A stretch of 64,000 nucleotides of DNA from an uncultured Marvinbryantia sp. GTDB taxonomy: Bacteria; Bacillota; Clostridia; Lachnospirales; Lachnospiraceae. Made by a program: the position numbers and the translations under genes. The DNA is taken from positions 124,001-188,000 of the forward strand of contig CAKRVB010000001.1 in the NCBI GenBank assembly GCA_934408725.1, read 5' to 3'. Within the stretch, counting starts at the first letter, position 1, and each line of letters opens with the position of its first letter. A model generated the notes under the pieces. The model was given only the letters and a program-made list of their open reading frames with translations, was not told the DNA's origin and ran no database searches. Positions 42,792 through 52,384 of the stretch are shown here, one piece after another.

Positions 42792-44171
42792 ATGAAATCT
42801 CATGTTTCCCTTTTTCTTTTGTTCCTTTTGCTGGCCGTATTTCCGGCGTTCCATGCTGATGCCAGTCAGTCCACAGATGCTGATGCGCCAGCTTCTGTAA
42901 AATCCATCGCCTGCCCGTCTGTAAATGGTGCACTCCATGTGGAAGGCCGGCAACTGACAGATGAACACGGAAATGTTGTCCAGTTAAAAGGCATCAGCAC
43001 CCACGGTCTTGCCTGGTTCCCGGACTATGTAAACAAAGAAACTTTTCATCAGCTTCGTCAGGAATGGAATGTGAATGTCATCCGCCTGGCCATGTATACA
43101 GCTGAATCCGGTGGATACTGTACAGATGGCGATCAGGGACACCTGAAATCCTTGATCGATCAAGGTGTTTCTTATGCTGCCAGTGAGGATATGTACGTCA
43201 TCATCGACTGGCATATTCTGTCCGATCAGAACCCGAATCAATACAAGGAGCAGGCTCTTGCTTTCTTTGCAGAAATGTCTGAAAAATATGCAGATCACAA
43301 TAACGTCTTATATGAGATCTGCAATGAGCCAAACGGCAGTACCACCTGGAATGACGTAAAATCCTATGCGGAACAGGTGATTCCAGTGATTCGTTCCAAT
43401 GCACCAGATGCTGTAATTCTGGTGGGTACCCCCAACTGGTCCCAATATGTGGATCAGGCGGCTGCTGATCCGATTACCGATTATGACAACCTGATGTATA
43501 CGCTTCATTTTTATGCTGCTACTCATAAAGAAGATCTGCGAAATACCTTACAGACCGCACTGGACCAGGATCTTCCGGTCTTCGTATCGGAATACAGTAT
43601 CTGTGATGCCAGTGGAAATGGCGCTTTGGACATCGGACAGGCAGATGCCTGGATGCAGCTTCTGGATCAATATCAGGTCAGCTGTGTAAACTGGAGCCTG
43701 TGTAACAAAAAGGAATCCGCAGCCCTCTTAAATGCCTCCTGTGACAAAACCTGTGATTTTACTGTCGAAGATCTCAGCCCCGCCGGACGGTGGCTCTATG
43801 AAATGCTTACCGGCACAGACGTTCCGGAACCAGAAACCGAACCACTCGGTTCTGATCCTTCCGATGAGAAATCTCAGTTATCCACAAACGCCTATACTTG
43901 TACCACAGAAATTGTGAATCAATGGGAAAGCAATGGTGATCACTACTATCAATATCAACTGACTTTAACTAATACTTCTGACACAGAACTCTCTGGCTGG
44001 GAAGTAGATCTCCCATTTTCTGGCAATATTACTTTATCCGATGGATGGAATGGAGATTACACCATCGTGGATAGCCAGACTCTCCACATCGTTTCAAAAG
44101 ATTACAATGCCGTTATCGCACCAGGAGCCTCTGTGACAGATATTGGTTTTATCCTGATCTACAACTTCTGA
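42792..44171 (+). CDS. Secreted GH5 endoglucanase with C-terminal carbohydrate-binding module
   Basis: 459 residues. A signal peptide (SLFLLFLLLAVFPAFHADA) precedes a family 5 catalytic barrel (about 45-330). It has the GH5 motifs GISTHGLAWFPDYVN, NVNVIRLAMY, MYVIIDWHILSD, the acid/base Glu in VLYEICNEPNG, MYTLHFYAATH and the nucleophile Glu in PVFVSEYSICDASG. A Pro/Glu linker (about 345-370) leads to a beta module (about 372-459) with the CBM2-like pattern YQYQLTLTNTSDTELSGWEV. It probably cuts beta-1,4-glucan outside the cell. SD AAGGAGTTCCGCCC precedes the ATG. Confidence 0.92.
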   Translation: MKSHVSLFLLFLLLAVFPAFHADASQSTDADAPASVKSIACPSVNGALHVEGRQLTDEHGNVVQLKGISTHGLAWFPDYVNKETFHQLRQEWNVNVIRLAMYTAESGGYCTDGDQGHLKSLIDQGVSYAASEDMYVIIDWHILSDQNPNQYKEQALAFFAEMSEKYADHNNVLYEICNEPNGSTTWNDVKSYAEQVIPVIRSNAPDAVILVGTPNWSQYVDQAAADPITDYDNLMYTLHFYAATHKEDLRNTLQTALDQDLPVFVSEYSICDASGNGALDIGQADAWMQLLDQYQVSCVNWSLCNKKESAALLNASCDKTCDFTVEDLSPAGRWLYEMLTGTDVPEPETEPLGSDPSDEKSQLSTNAYTCTTEIVNQWESNGDHYYQYQLTLTNTSDTELSGWEVDLPFSGNITLSDGWNGDYTIVDSQTLHIVSKDYNAVIAPGASVTDIGFILIYNF

Positions 44172-44267
44172 GCTTCGCATTGTTGTAAAGGACAGTGGCA
44201 TCATCGGAAGCGGACTTGGGCTGAATCTTCTGTACTCCGCCGCAAAACTTCAAAATAGTGTAACACA

Positions 44268-44310
44268 AAAGAAACCGGGCAGAACCAATCTGATTCCACC
44301 CGGTTTCTTT
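44268..44310. terminator. Bidirectional terminator between the GH5 and BMP genes
   Basis: AAAGAAACCGGG and CCCGGTTTCTTT form a perfect 12-bp stem with A-rich and T-rich flanks, serving the two convergent genes. Confidence 0.85.
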
Positions 44311-44327
44311 ATTCACTCATCGATTTA

Positions 44328-45458
44328 TTATTTGATATTTCCAAGATCATTTACAGTGATAGCTGTCTCTGGCATAGCATCGATGCTGTTGTCAACAGTA
44401 ACTTTGCCTGCTACCATATCTGCTACCAGTGCTTTGTAATCATCTTCTGTGAATCCATCATTCCACTGTGTGCTCTCTAATGGAAGCTGTACATAGTTCT
44501 CTTCTACGTTGTCAGATACCAGACCAAGGTTATCGATCTTTCCAACATAATCTGACCATGTATCATCCAGAACGATTGCGGAAAGCAGAGTATTTACAGT
44601 AGGAGCAAGACCCTTCATAGCAGATGTTACGGTCATGCCTTCTCCATATGCATCAATGATAGGAGCCTGATCAGAGTCAACACCGATAACTTTTCCATCT
44701 ACCTTAGCTGCTGCTTCTGCTGCAGATGTGTAGATACCGCCGCCGCATGCAAATACAACTTCTACACCGTTGGTAGAATACCAGGTATCCATAGCTGCTG
44801 TAATATCAGCATCACCATAGAACTGTCCGCCGTAAGCGTATTCTACGGTTACTTCGTCTGTGATTCCCAGTTCTTCTGCCGCTGCGTTAGCTCCCTGAAC
44901 ATAACCGAAACCATAACGGATAACTGCTGGTACGGACATTCCACCGAGGAATCCAAGATGCTTGTAACCCATCTTCACTGCTGCATAACCAGCCATATAA
45001 CCAGGAATCTCTTCCTGATAAATTGCACAATAGGTATTCTCTGTGTTGTAGGCCTGTGTCACATCATCCACACCTGCTGCTCCTGTCAGATCTGCTTCTG
45101 ACATATCCAGAGCAATGAATTTCACATCAGGATATACCGGAGATTCTTCTACTACAGATGCTGCAAACAGATATCCTGGCAGTACGAGAATGTTATATCC
45201 ATCTGCAATCGCCTGGTCACAGCTGGCAATACGTGCTTCATCGGAATCTCCGTCTGGTTTGTAGTAGTTGAAGTCAAGACCGTTTTCCTCGCAGAATGCC
45301 TTGCATGCTTCATAAGTGGTCTGGTTGAAAGACTGGTCTGTGATGTCACCTGAGTCTGTAACCATTGCTACTTTGTAGTCTCCCTCTGCCATAACAGGTG
45401 CTGCCATGGAAAGTGTTGCTGCGCCTAATGCAGCTGCTGCAAGAATTGTTTTCTTCAT
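44328..45458 (-). CDS. BMP-family substrate-binding protein
   Basis: 376 residues of the basic membrane protein (BMP/Med) family, which binds nucleosides or related ligands for ABC import. Motifs are VAMVTDSGDITDQSFNQTTYE at the mature N-terminus, YNILVLPGYLFAASV, GYMAGYAAVKMGYKHLGFLG and VVFACGGGIYTSAAEAA. The signal peptide ends APVMAEGDYK with no lipobox Cys, as in OppA of this window. No permease or ATPase gene accompanies it. Uridine kinase is the next gene upstream, which suits a nucleoside link, though each seems to have its own transcript. Confidence 0.88.
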   Translation of the reverse strand: MKKTILAAAALGAATLSMAAPVMAEGDYKVAMVTDSGDITDQSFNQTTYEACKAFCEENGLDFNYYKPDGDSDEARIASCDQAIADGYNILVLPGYLFAASVVEESPVYPDVKFIALDMSEADLTGAAGVDDVTQAYNTENTYCAIYQEEIPGYMAGYAAVKMGYKHLGFLGGMSVPAVIRYGFGYVQGANAAAEELGITDEVTVEYAYGGQFYGDADITAAMDTWYSTNGVEVVFACGGGIYTSAAEAAAKVDGKVIGVDSDQAPIIDAYGEGMTVTSAMKGLAPTVNTLLSAIVLDDTWSDYVGKIDNLGLVSDNVEENYVQLPLESTQWNDGFTEDDYKALVADMVAGKVTVDNSIDAMPETAITVNDLGNIK

Positions 45459-45508
45459 GAAAATATCCTCCTTTTTTCCCTTTTTACGTTTCTTAAAAAG
45501 CTATCTTT

Positions 45509-45537
45509 ATCTTAACATCTTTTCCAGAGCCAGGCAA
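45509..45537 (-). promoter_or_regulatory. Promoter of the BMP gene
   Basis: TTGCCT (45532-45537) and TAAGAT (45509-45514, with upstream TGT) on the minus strand, 17 bases apart. A CTGGAAA/TTTCCAG hairpin (45549-45568) just upstream may end the udk transcript. Confidence 0.55.
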
Positions 45538-45570
45538 GGAAAAGTAACTGGAAATAAAGTTTTCCAGCTT

Positions 45571-46185
45571 CTATGCCTCTCCCAGCAGCTGATCAATCTT
45601 GGTTTTCACCAGGTCAAAGGCCACTTCGTTCTGTCCGCTGTTAATCACAATATCTGCCAGCGCTTTGGTTGGCTCCACATACAGATAATGCATTGGTTTG
45701 ACTGTTGTCAGATACTGTTTAATAATACCTTCCAGGTCTCTGCCACGCTCTTTTACATCCCGGACCACTCTTCTCAGGATCCTCTCATCCGCATCTGCTT
45801 CCACAAAAATCTTGATATCAAACATATCCCGCAGTTCTTCATTCTGAAGTGCAAGAATCCCCTCCAGCAGAATGATGCGGTTTGGTTTGATCTCTATCGT
45901 CTCTTCTTTCCGATTATGCAGGGAATAATCATAGGTCGGACACTGAATGGTCTTTCCTTCTTTTAACTGCTTCAGATGTTCTACCAGAAGATCTGTCTCA
46001 AGCGCTGCCGGATCATCATAGTTAATATGCTTTCTCTCCTCCAGTGACAGTTCATCATGTCTGCGATAATAATTGTCATGATAAAGCACAGTAATTCTGT
46101 CCCCATAGAGTGCTTTTAATTTGTTGGTAAAGGTTGATTTACCAGAGCCAGACCCACCGGCAATTCCAATAATTACACATTCCAT
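45571..46185 (-). CDS. udk: Uridine kinase
   Basis: 204 residues; phosphorylates uridine and cytidine with ATP or GTP. The P-loop is GIAGGSGSGKSTF (about 8-20). Other motifs are VLYHDNYYRRHDELSLEE, NYDDPAALETDLL, PTYDYSLHNR and RIILLEGILAL, all typical of Udk. It lies 27 nt after the GH3 gene and may be the last gene of the ABC-ABC-GH3-udk transcript. Confidence 0.93.
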   Translation of the reverse strand: MECVIIGIAGGSGSGKSTFTNKLKALYGDRITVLYHDNYYRRHDELSLEERKHINYDDPAALETDLLVEHLKQLKEGKTIQCPTYDYSLHNRKEETIEIKPNRIILLEGILALQNEELRDMFDIKIFVEADADERILRRVVRDVKERGRDLEGIIKQYLTTVKPMHYLYVEPTKALADIVINSGQNEVAFDLVKTKIDQLLGEA

Positions 46186-46212
46186 AATCGTTTCCTCTAT
46201 TCTTTTTCTTTT

Positions 46213-48789
46213 TTACCTCATGGTTCTGAGCCCGATACTCAGAATATTTCTCACACAATGCTGCAGATCGGCCAGCGTCATCTCTGTACCTTCTTTTGCT
46301 CCCTGGATCAGATCTGTGACATTCCGTGCACAGCCTGGCATCAGCATATCATTTCCGGCATGAATGGCCTGTTTCGCAGATGCCCAGGTATATTTATCCG
46401 GTGCCTGTCCCATCACAGAAGTATCCTGGGTGGCATACCAGTCTGTCATAACAAATCCATCAAATCCCCATTCGTCTCGGGCCGCTGTCTGAAGCAGATC
46501 ATAACGGTTCGCAGAATGAATGCCATTGATCAAATTGTAAGACGTCATAATCGAATATGGATGAGCTTCTTTTACTGCGATCTCAAATCCTCTTAAGTAA
46601 ATCTCCCGCAATGCCCGTTCACTGATATGTGCATTGGTATAATTCCGGTTATCCTCCTGATTGTTCGCTGCAAAATGCTTGATGGTAGTTCCCTGTCCGT
46701 CAAAAGACTGCACTCCCAGTGTGTCTGCCGCTGCACAGCGTCCGGTCAGATATGGATCTTCTGAATAATATTCAAAATTTCTTCCACACAGTGGATTACG
46801 GTGAATATTCATACCCGGAGCCAGCCAGAGATGTACCCCGAACTGTTTCATCTCCGCACCTGCGATTTCTCCCATTCTTTTTACCAGATCCATATCCCAG
46901 GACTGGGCAAGAGTACTGGCAATCGGGATCGCTGTACAATACTGATAATAGTCCCTGGTATCTGCCGGCAGATTCTCCGGGAATGGCCGGAAAGCCATAC
47001 CAAATACTTCTCCGCCGGAGATCTTTTCTCCTTCTGCCGTTGTCTTAAAATGTGGCTGAAGGCGAAGTCCGGCCGGTCCGTCTGCCAGAATCAGTGCCGG
47101 GATCTTTCTGGTTTCTTCCAGATCTGACCAGGTCTCTCCTGCAGCACCTATCACGCGGTCAGATGCACATCCGACAACATTGGCATCGTCTTCCAGACGT
47201 TCCGTTCCCACACATAAGTTAGCCAGTTCTTCCACCGTAAGCTGCGCTACCAGATCTTCCAGTGTCACATCGCCCCGTTTTACCTCGTCCATAGTCAGGG
47301 ATCTTTCTGGAAAATGATCTTTCATTTCTATTCTTGCACCGGCAGAATACTCCGGCTCCTCGCAGCAAATCTTTGACATATCCACAGTAAGCACCGGTAC
47401 ATTCGCCAAAGCTGCCTCTGTCTCCTTTTTCACCCGGTCGTTACGCTTTGCAAGTGCATTCTTTCCTGTTTCTGTCTCAGCAAGTTTTGTCAGCGTGTCA
47501 TCTTCATCAAACAGATTTTTAAGCTGTGATGTTTTTTTACTTTGTTTCATACGAAGCACTGCCACCGGCTGCGTATTCCTGGAACTGTTTCCCACACGAA
47601 TCAGATAATCTCCTTCTTCCAGCTCCCAGGCTGCATCTTTGCTGTTGTAAGAAGCCAGCGCAGCCAGCGGGAAGCGAACCAGCACACATTCCCCTGCTTT
47701 CGGCGGCAACAGGGATGTCTTTCGAAAAGCCACCAGTTCCTGATACGGTTTTTCCATATCCTTTCCAGGCGCTGATACATAGACCTGAATGACTTCCTTT
47801 CCTGCAAATTCGTCTCCCACATTTTTCACATCTGCCCAGAACATCACATCTGATTTTTCTATCTCTACATGAGCTGTCTGTATTGCAAATTCTGTATAAG
47901 ACTTTCCATATCCAAAACAATACGCCGGTTCCACTTCAAACGTGTCAAAATAACGGTATCCCACAAAGATATCTTCGTTATAATATTCATCATTCACATT
48001 GCCATTGTTGTGACTGTAGTTTGCAGAAGACGGATAGTCCTGATAGTCTTTTGCCCAGGTGTCTGTCAATCTGCCGGAAGGAATGGTTCTGCCTGTCAGT
48101 ACATCTGCCACAACATGGCCTCCTTCACTTCCGGTCTGTCCCACAATCAGCAGCGCATTTAAACTCTTCAGACTACGTAGAAATGTGGTATCAATGATAC
48201 CGCCAGTATTGAGCAGCACAATACTTTTCTCATACTGTTCTGTCAGGAACCGGATATTAGCCTCTTCCCGGTCAGTCAAAAGATAATCTCCCTTTCGGCA
48301 ATACCGGTCTTTTCCTTCACCGGAATTTCTGGAAAGCACATAAATTGCCAGTTCGGCATCCTCTTTTTCTGTAATCTCCGGTGCATCCGGGTCTTCATAA
48401 GGATAATCAAAGGCTACATTAATCTCCGGCTTGTGCAGTTCCTCTGCCAGCTTTTTGATCTTCTTCTGATGTCTTTCTTTCTCTTCTGCAATCGCTGCAT
48501 CATAGGCATTCAGCCAGTTTTCTGTCACTACGGTAAATCCGGCACTTTCCAGCCCTTCTTCTATGCAGACTACCTTTCTGGCATTCACATCACCGGAACC
48601 GGTACCTCCCTTAATGGTATGTCTGGCACCATTTCCATACAGTGCCACCCTGCAGGTTCCTTTCAGAGGAAGGATTCCGTCATTTTCCAGAATCACCATA
48701 CATTCTCCGGCCAGTTTCCGGACACTCTGTCCATTCTCCCGCTCCAGCTGCGTCATTTCAGAAGTTGCATTTGCTCTGTAGTTCTTCAT
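46213..48789 (-). CDS. Circularly permuted glycoside hydrolase family 3 enzyme
   Basis: 858 residues from the ATG at 48787-48789 (GGGGGTAATGGA upstream). An alternative GTG at 48822 overlaps the ABC stop as GTGA. Domains are in reverse order for GH3. The alpha/beta sandwich (about 25-270, LLNTGGIIDTTFLRSLKSLNALLIVGQTGSEGG) and fibronectin-like domain (about 320-425) come first. The barrel domain lies at about 530-858 (LADGPAGLRLQ, WLAPGMNIHRNPLCGRNFEYYSEDP, IKHFAANNQEDNR). The nucleophile Asp is in GFVMTDWYA. Such permuted forms are known among beta-glucosidases, for example in Ruminococcus. There is no signal peptide, so it acts in the cytoplasm on imported oligosaccharides or glycosides. 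Confidence 0.92.
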   Translation of the reverse strand: MKNYRANATSEMTQLERENGQSVRKLAGECMVILENDGILPLKGTCRVALYGNGARHTIKGGTGSGDVNARKVVCIEEGLESAGFTVVTENWLNAYDAAIAEEKERHQKKIKKLAEELHKPEINVAFDYPYEDPDAPEITEKEDAELAIYVLSRNSGEGKDRYCRKGDYLLTDREEANIRFLTEQYEKSIVLLNTGGIIDTTFLRSLKSLNALLIVGQTGSEGGHVVADVLTGRTIPSGRLTDTWAKDYQDYPSSANYSHNNGNVNDEYYNEDIFVGYRYFDTFEVEPAYCFGYGKSYTEFAIQTAHVEIEKSDVMFWADVKNVGDEFAGKEVIQVYVSAPGKDMEKPYQELVAFRKTSLLPPKAGECVLVRFPLAALASYNSKDAAWELEEGDYLIRVGNSSRNTQPVAVLRMKQSKKTSQLKNLFDEDDTLTKLAETETGKNALAKRNDRVKKETEAALANVPVLTVDMSKICCEEPEYSAGARIEMKDHFPERSLTMDEVKRGDVTLEDLVAQLTVEELANLCVGTERLEDDANVVGCASDRVIGAAGETWSDLEETRKIPALILADGPAGLRLQPHFKTTAEGEKISGGEVFGMAFRPFPENLPADTRDYYQYCTAIPIASTLAQSWDMDLVKRMGEIAGAEMKQFGVHLWLAPGMNIHRNPLCGRNFEYYSEDPYLTGRCAAADTLGVQSFDGQGTTIKHFAANNQEDNRNYTNAHISERALREIYLRGFEIAVKEAHPYSIMTSYNLINGIHSANRYDLLQTAARDEWGFDGFVMTDWYATQDTSVMGQAPDKYTWASAKQAIHAGNDMLMPGCARNVTDLIQGAKEGTEMTLADLQHCVRNILSIGLRTMR

Positions 48790-48818
48790 TCCATTACCCC
48801 CGCTTTCTTTTTTATTAT

Positions 48819-50579
48819 TCACCCTGCGAACTGGCTTTCATACAGATTCTTATAGAATCCGCCCTTATCCAGCAGTTCCTGATGGGTACCCTGCTCTATA
48901 ATATTGCCATCTTTCATAACCAGAATCACATCTGCCTCACGTATCGTAGATAATCTGTGGGCTACGATAAAGCTGGTTCTTCCTTCCATCAATGATGCAA
49001 ACGCTTTCTGTATTTTGATTTCTGTTCGGGTATCGATGGAAGATGTCGCTTCATCCAGGATCAGCATTGGCGGACGACACAACATAACTCTGGTGATACA
49101 TAACAGCTGTTTCTGTCCCTGAGACAGGTTGCCTCCATCTTCAGTAATCCAGGTATCATAACCCTTTGGCAGACGACGGATAAAACTGTTGGCATGAGAG
49201 GCCTTTGCAGCTGCAATGATCTCTTCTTCTGTGGCATCCGGCTTACCCATAATGATATTATCACGGATGGTTCCGGTGCGCAGCCAGGTCTCCTGCAGTA
49301 CCATACCAAATCCGGCACGAAGACTGCTTCTGGTCAGGTCTCTTACATCAGTTCCTTCTACGGCGATTGAGCCTCCGGTCACATCATAAAAACGCATCAA
49401 CAGATTGATCAGTGTGGTCTTTCCACATCCGGTCGGTCCTACAATAGCTACTCTCTGTCCCGGTTTTACCTGCAGATTCAGATCCTGGATCAGCTTCTGT
49501 TCCGGCACATAAGAAAACTTCACATCTTTTAACTCAATATTACCTTTCACATCTGTCAACGTCACCGCATCGTCTGCTTCCGGAATCTGCGGTTCTTCTT
49601 CGATCAGATCAAAGATTCTTCCTGCACAGGCAATGGCATTCTGCAATTCTGTGACTACACCGGATATCTCATTAAACGGCTTGGTATACTGATTGGCATA
49701 GCTGAGGAAACAGGTCAGCTGTCCTACGCTAAGACGGCCCTGAATAGCAGAAAATGCACCGGTAATTCCCACCCCCGCATATACCAGACTGTTGACAAAT
49801 CGTGTTGACGGGTTTGTAATCGAGGAAAAGAAAATGGCTCTTAAAGAACACTTCTGCAGGCGGTCATTGATCTCGTCAAACCTCTGTAATACATGCTCGC
49901 TCTGTCCAAATGCCTGTACGACTTTCTGATTGCCGATCATCTCATCAATCAGCCCGGTCTGCTCTGCTCTGGTCTCGGACTGAAGCTTGAACATGGCATA
50001 GGTTCTCTTTGCGATAAATCCTGCTACAAAGAAGGACACCGGGGTGATCAGCACAACTACCAGAGTGATCTTCACATTCACGGAAAGCATAAATCCAAGT
50101 GTTCCGATAATCGTAGCCACACCGGTAAATAACTGGGTAAATCCCATCAGCAGACCATCTGCGAACTGATCTACATCCGCAATGACACGACTGACAATCT
50201 CACCATAAGAGTGTCCATCGATATATTTCAATGGCAGAATCTCAATTTTCTGAAATGCTTCATTTCTCACATCCTGCACAATCTGATAGGTCATCTTGTT
50301 ATTACAGATATTCATCAGCCACTGGGCAAACGCTGTGATGGCAATACATACACCGATCCTGATCAATATCTGGAACACTCCCGGAAAATTCACCTTCCCC
50401 GGTGCTACGATATCATCCACGGCCGCTCCGGTCAGCTTCGGCACATACAGAGTCAGGGCCACAGTCACTGCTGCCAGCAAAATGGTAAACAACAGATAAA
50501 TGCGATACTTTCCAAGGTAACGGAACACTTTCTTCAACGTCTCACTCTGTTTTGTCTTGTCTTTATTGGTCTGTGCCAT
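48819..50579 (-). CDS. ABC exporter half-transporter 2 (membrane plus ATPase)
   Basis: 586 residues. An exporter-type membrane domain (about 20-310, six helices) is fused to an ATPase domain (about 345-580): Walker A GPTGCGKTT, Q-loop VLQETWLRTGTIRDNI, signature LSQGQKQLL, Walker B MLILDEATSSID, H-loop AHRLSTI. The signature begins LSQGQ instead of LSGGQ. It overlaps its partner gene by 17 nt, so the two probably form a heterodimer of the multidrug/lipid exporter type, with this one holding the normal catalytic Glu. Substrate unknown; the GH3 gene behind it hints at glycosides. Confidence 0.92.
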   Translation of the reverse strand: MAQTNKDKTKQSETLKKVFRYLGKYRIYLLFTILLAAVTVALTLYVPKLTGAAVDDIVAPGKVNFPGVFQILIRIGVCIAITAFAQWLMNICNNKMTYQIVQDVRNEAFQKIEILPLKYIDGHSYGEIVSRVIADVDQFADGLLMGFTQLFTGVATIIGTLGFMLSVNVKITLVVVLITPVSFFVAGFIAKRTYAMFKLQSETRAEQTGLIDEMIGNQKVVQAFGQSEHVLQRFDEINDRLQKCSLRAIFFSSITNPSTRFVNSLVYAGVGITGAFSAIQGRLSVGQLTCFLSYANQYTKPFNEISGVVTELQNAIACAGRIFDLIEEEPQIPEADDAVTLTDVKGNIELKDVKFSYVPEQKLIQDLNLQVKPGQRVAIVGPTGCGKTTLINLLMRFYDVTGGSIAVEGTDVRDLTRSSLRAGFGMVLQETWLRTGTIRDNIIMGKPDATEEEIIAAAKASHANSFIRRLPKGYDTWITEDGGNLSQGQKQLLCITRVMLCRPPMLILDEATSSIDTRTEIKIQKAFASLMEGRTSFIVAHRLSTIREADVILVMKDGNIIEQGTHQELLDKGGFYKNLYESQFAG

Positions 50580-52320
50580 GATCCGTCACCCCTCTCTTCT
50601 CTTTCTCAAACTGAGATTCGTAGATCTCACGATAGATCTCACAGCTTCCCATCAGTTCGGCATGAGTTCCAATGCCAGCCAGTTCCCCATCATCCAGCAC
50701 CAGGATCTGATCTGCATACTGGATGGACGAAGCGCGCTGAGATACGATAAATACCACCGGATGGCTGTCCATCTGGCGAATCGCCTTACGCAGCTTCGCA
50801 TCCGTAGCAAAGTCCAGCGCAGAAGCACTGTCATCTAAGATCAGGATCTCCGGATCCCTTACCAATGCTCTTGCAATGGTAAGACGCTGACGCTGGCCAC
50901 CGGATAAATTCTTTCCATTCTGTTCAATCTGATAATTCAGGCGATCTTCTTTTCCATCTACAAATTCCTTCGCCTGAGAGATCTCGATGGCTTTCTCCAG
51001 TTCTGCTTCTGTGGCATTTTCCTTACCCCAGCGCAGGTTCTGGGCGATGGTGCCCTGGAACAGCACAGCTTTCTGAGGCACCATTCCAATATGACTACGC
51101 AGTTCTTCCAGACGGTAGTCTCTGGCATCCTTTCCCTGAATACGGACACTTCCTTCTGTAGCATCATAGAATCGCGGAATCAGATTTACCACAGAAGATT
51201 TGCCTGAACCGGTGCCACCAATGACACCAATTGTCTGTCCCGGCATGGCGCGGAAGCTGATATCCGTCAGAGAATCTTCTCCTGCTCCTGCATAACGCAG
51301 ATTCACATGGTCGAATTCGACTATCGGTGTATCTGCTTCTCCCGAATCCATCCAGCCCTCGCTTCCTTCTGTCATTCCAGTCTCTTCTTCAAAAACACTC
51401 TGAATACGGTTGCCGCAGGCAAATGCTTTGGTCACCGTAATAATCAGATTGGCCAGCTTCACCAGTTCCACCAGAATCTGTGACATATAGTTTACCAGTG
51501 CTACTACCTGTCCCTGGGTAATAATGCCTGCATCTACCCGAAGTGCTCCGGTATAAATCAGGACAATCAATGCCCCGTTGACAATGATATACGTTACCGG
51601 ATTCATCAGTCCGGAGATCTTTCCTACAAACTTCTGCGCATCTGTCAGCATCTGATTCTGCTGTTCAAAGCGCTGTCTTTCATCTGCTTCTTTATTGAAT
51701 GCACGAATAACACGCACACCGGTCAGATTCTCTCTGGTAATTCCCAGCACTGCATCCAGATTGGACTGTACCTTTCGGTATAGTGGCATGGTAATCAGCA
51801 TAATTCCAAATACCACCAGTGACAGCAGTGGAATAGCTACCACAAAGACCAGCGCCGCCTTCACATCCACCGTAAACGCCATCACCATAGCACCGAATAC
51901 GATAAACGGTGAGCGCAGGAACAGACGCAGCACCAGATTCACACCAGACTGTACCTGATTAATATCACTGGTCATTCTGGTGATCAGTGTGGAGGTTCCA
52001 ATGGTATCCATCTTGGTGTAAGACAGCTGCTGGATGTGTTCAAACAATTCATGTCGCAGCTCCGTAGAAAATCCGGTGGCTGCCTTTGCAGCAAAATACT
52101 GGGCGGTAATCGAACATACCAGACCAATCAATCCCAGTGCGATCAGTACGCCACCCATCTTCAGCACATAAACTCCATCAGCCTGTCCAATACCATGGTC
52201 AATAATAGCAGCCATAACAAGCGGCACAAACAATTCAAAAGACGCTTCCAGCAGTTTGAACAGCGGTGCCAGAACCGTCTCTTTTTTATAATTTCTCAAA
52301 TACTTTAAAAGAGCTCTCAA
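50563..52320 (-). CDS. ABC exporter half-transporter 1 (TTG start)
   Basis: 585 residues from a TTG at 52318-52320 with GGGG nine bases before. The in-frame ATG at 52348-52350 lies inside the -10 box of the promoter and so cannot be on the mRNA. The ATPase has Walker A GGTGSGKSS, Q-loop MVPQKAVLFQGTIAQNL and signature LSGGQRQRL. The Walker B ends ILILDDSASALD, with Asp in place of the catalytic Glu, and the H-loop is SQRAS with Gln in place of His. These are marks of a degenerate site in heterodimeric exporters. The membrane domain spans about 15-310. Confidence 0.92.
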   Translation of the reverse strand: MRALLKYLRNYKKETVLAPLFKLLEASFELFVPLVMAAIIDHGIGQADGVYVLKMGGVLIALGLIGLVCSITAQYFAAKAATGFSTELRHELFEHIQQLSYTKMDTIGTSTLITRMTSDINQVQSGVNLVLRLFLRSPFIVFGAMVMAFTVDVKAALVFVVAIPLLSLVVFGIMLITMPLYRKVQSNLDAVLGITRENLTGVRVIRAFNKEADERQRFEQQNQMLTDAQKFVGKISGLMNPVTYIIVNGALIVLIYTGALRVDAGIITQGQVVALVNYMSQILVELVKLANLIITVTKAFACGNRIQSVFEEETGMTEGSEGWMDSGEADTPIVEFDHVNLRYAGAGEDSLTDISFRAMPGQTIGVIGGTGSGKSSVVNLIPRFYDATEGSVRIQGKDARDYRLEELRSHIGMVPQKAVLFQGTIAQNLRWGKENATEAELEKAIEISQAKEFVDGKEDRLNYQIEQNGKNLSGGQRQRLTIARALVRDPEILILDDSASALDFATDAKLRKAIRQMDSHPVVFIVSQRASSIQYADQILVLDDGELAGIGTHAELMGSCEIYREIYESQFEKEKRGVTDHGTDQ

Positions 52321-52348
52321 AATATTTTCCCCTTTGGTTTTTCTTTTC

Positions 52349-52377
52349 ATTATACTCGGTCATATGGTGTTTTACAA
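52349..52377 (-). promoter_or_regulatory. Promoter of the ABC-ABC-GH3-udk operon
   Basis: TTGTAA (52372-52377) and TATAAT (52349-52354) on the minus strand, 17 bases apart. The transcript should start near 52342, only about 20 bases before the TTG start codon. Confidence 0.75.
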
Positions 52378-52384
52378 ATATAAA

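Noticed and set aside
44172..44267. Coding-like stretch (GIIGSGLGLNLLYSAAKL in one frame) after the GH5 stop
   Set aside because: It has no start, only about 30 codons before the terminator, and no match I can defend. It could be a remnant of a lost gene, but it is too short to call.
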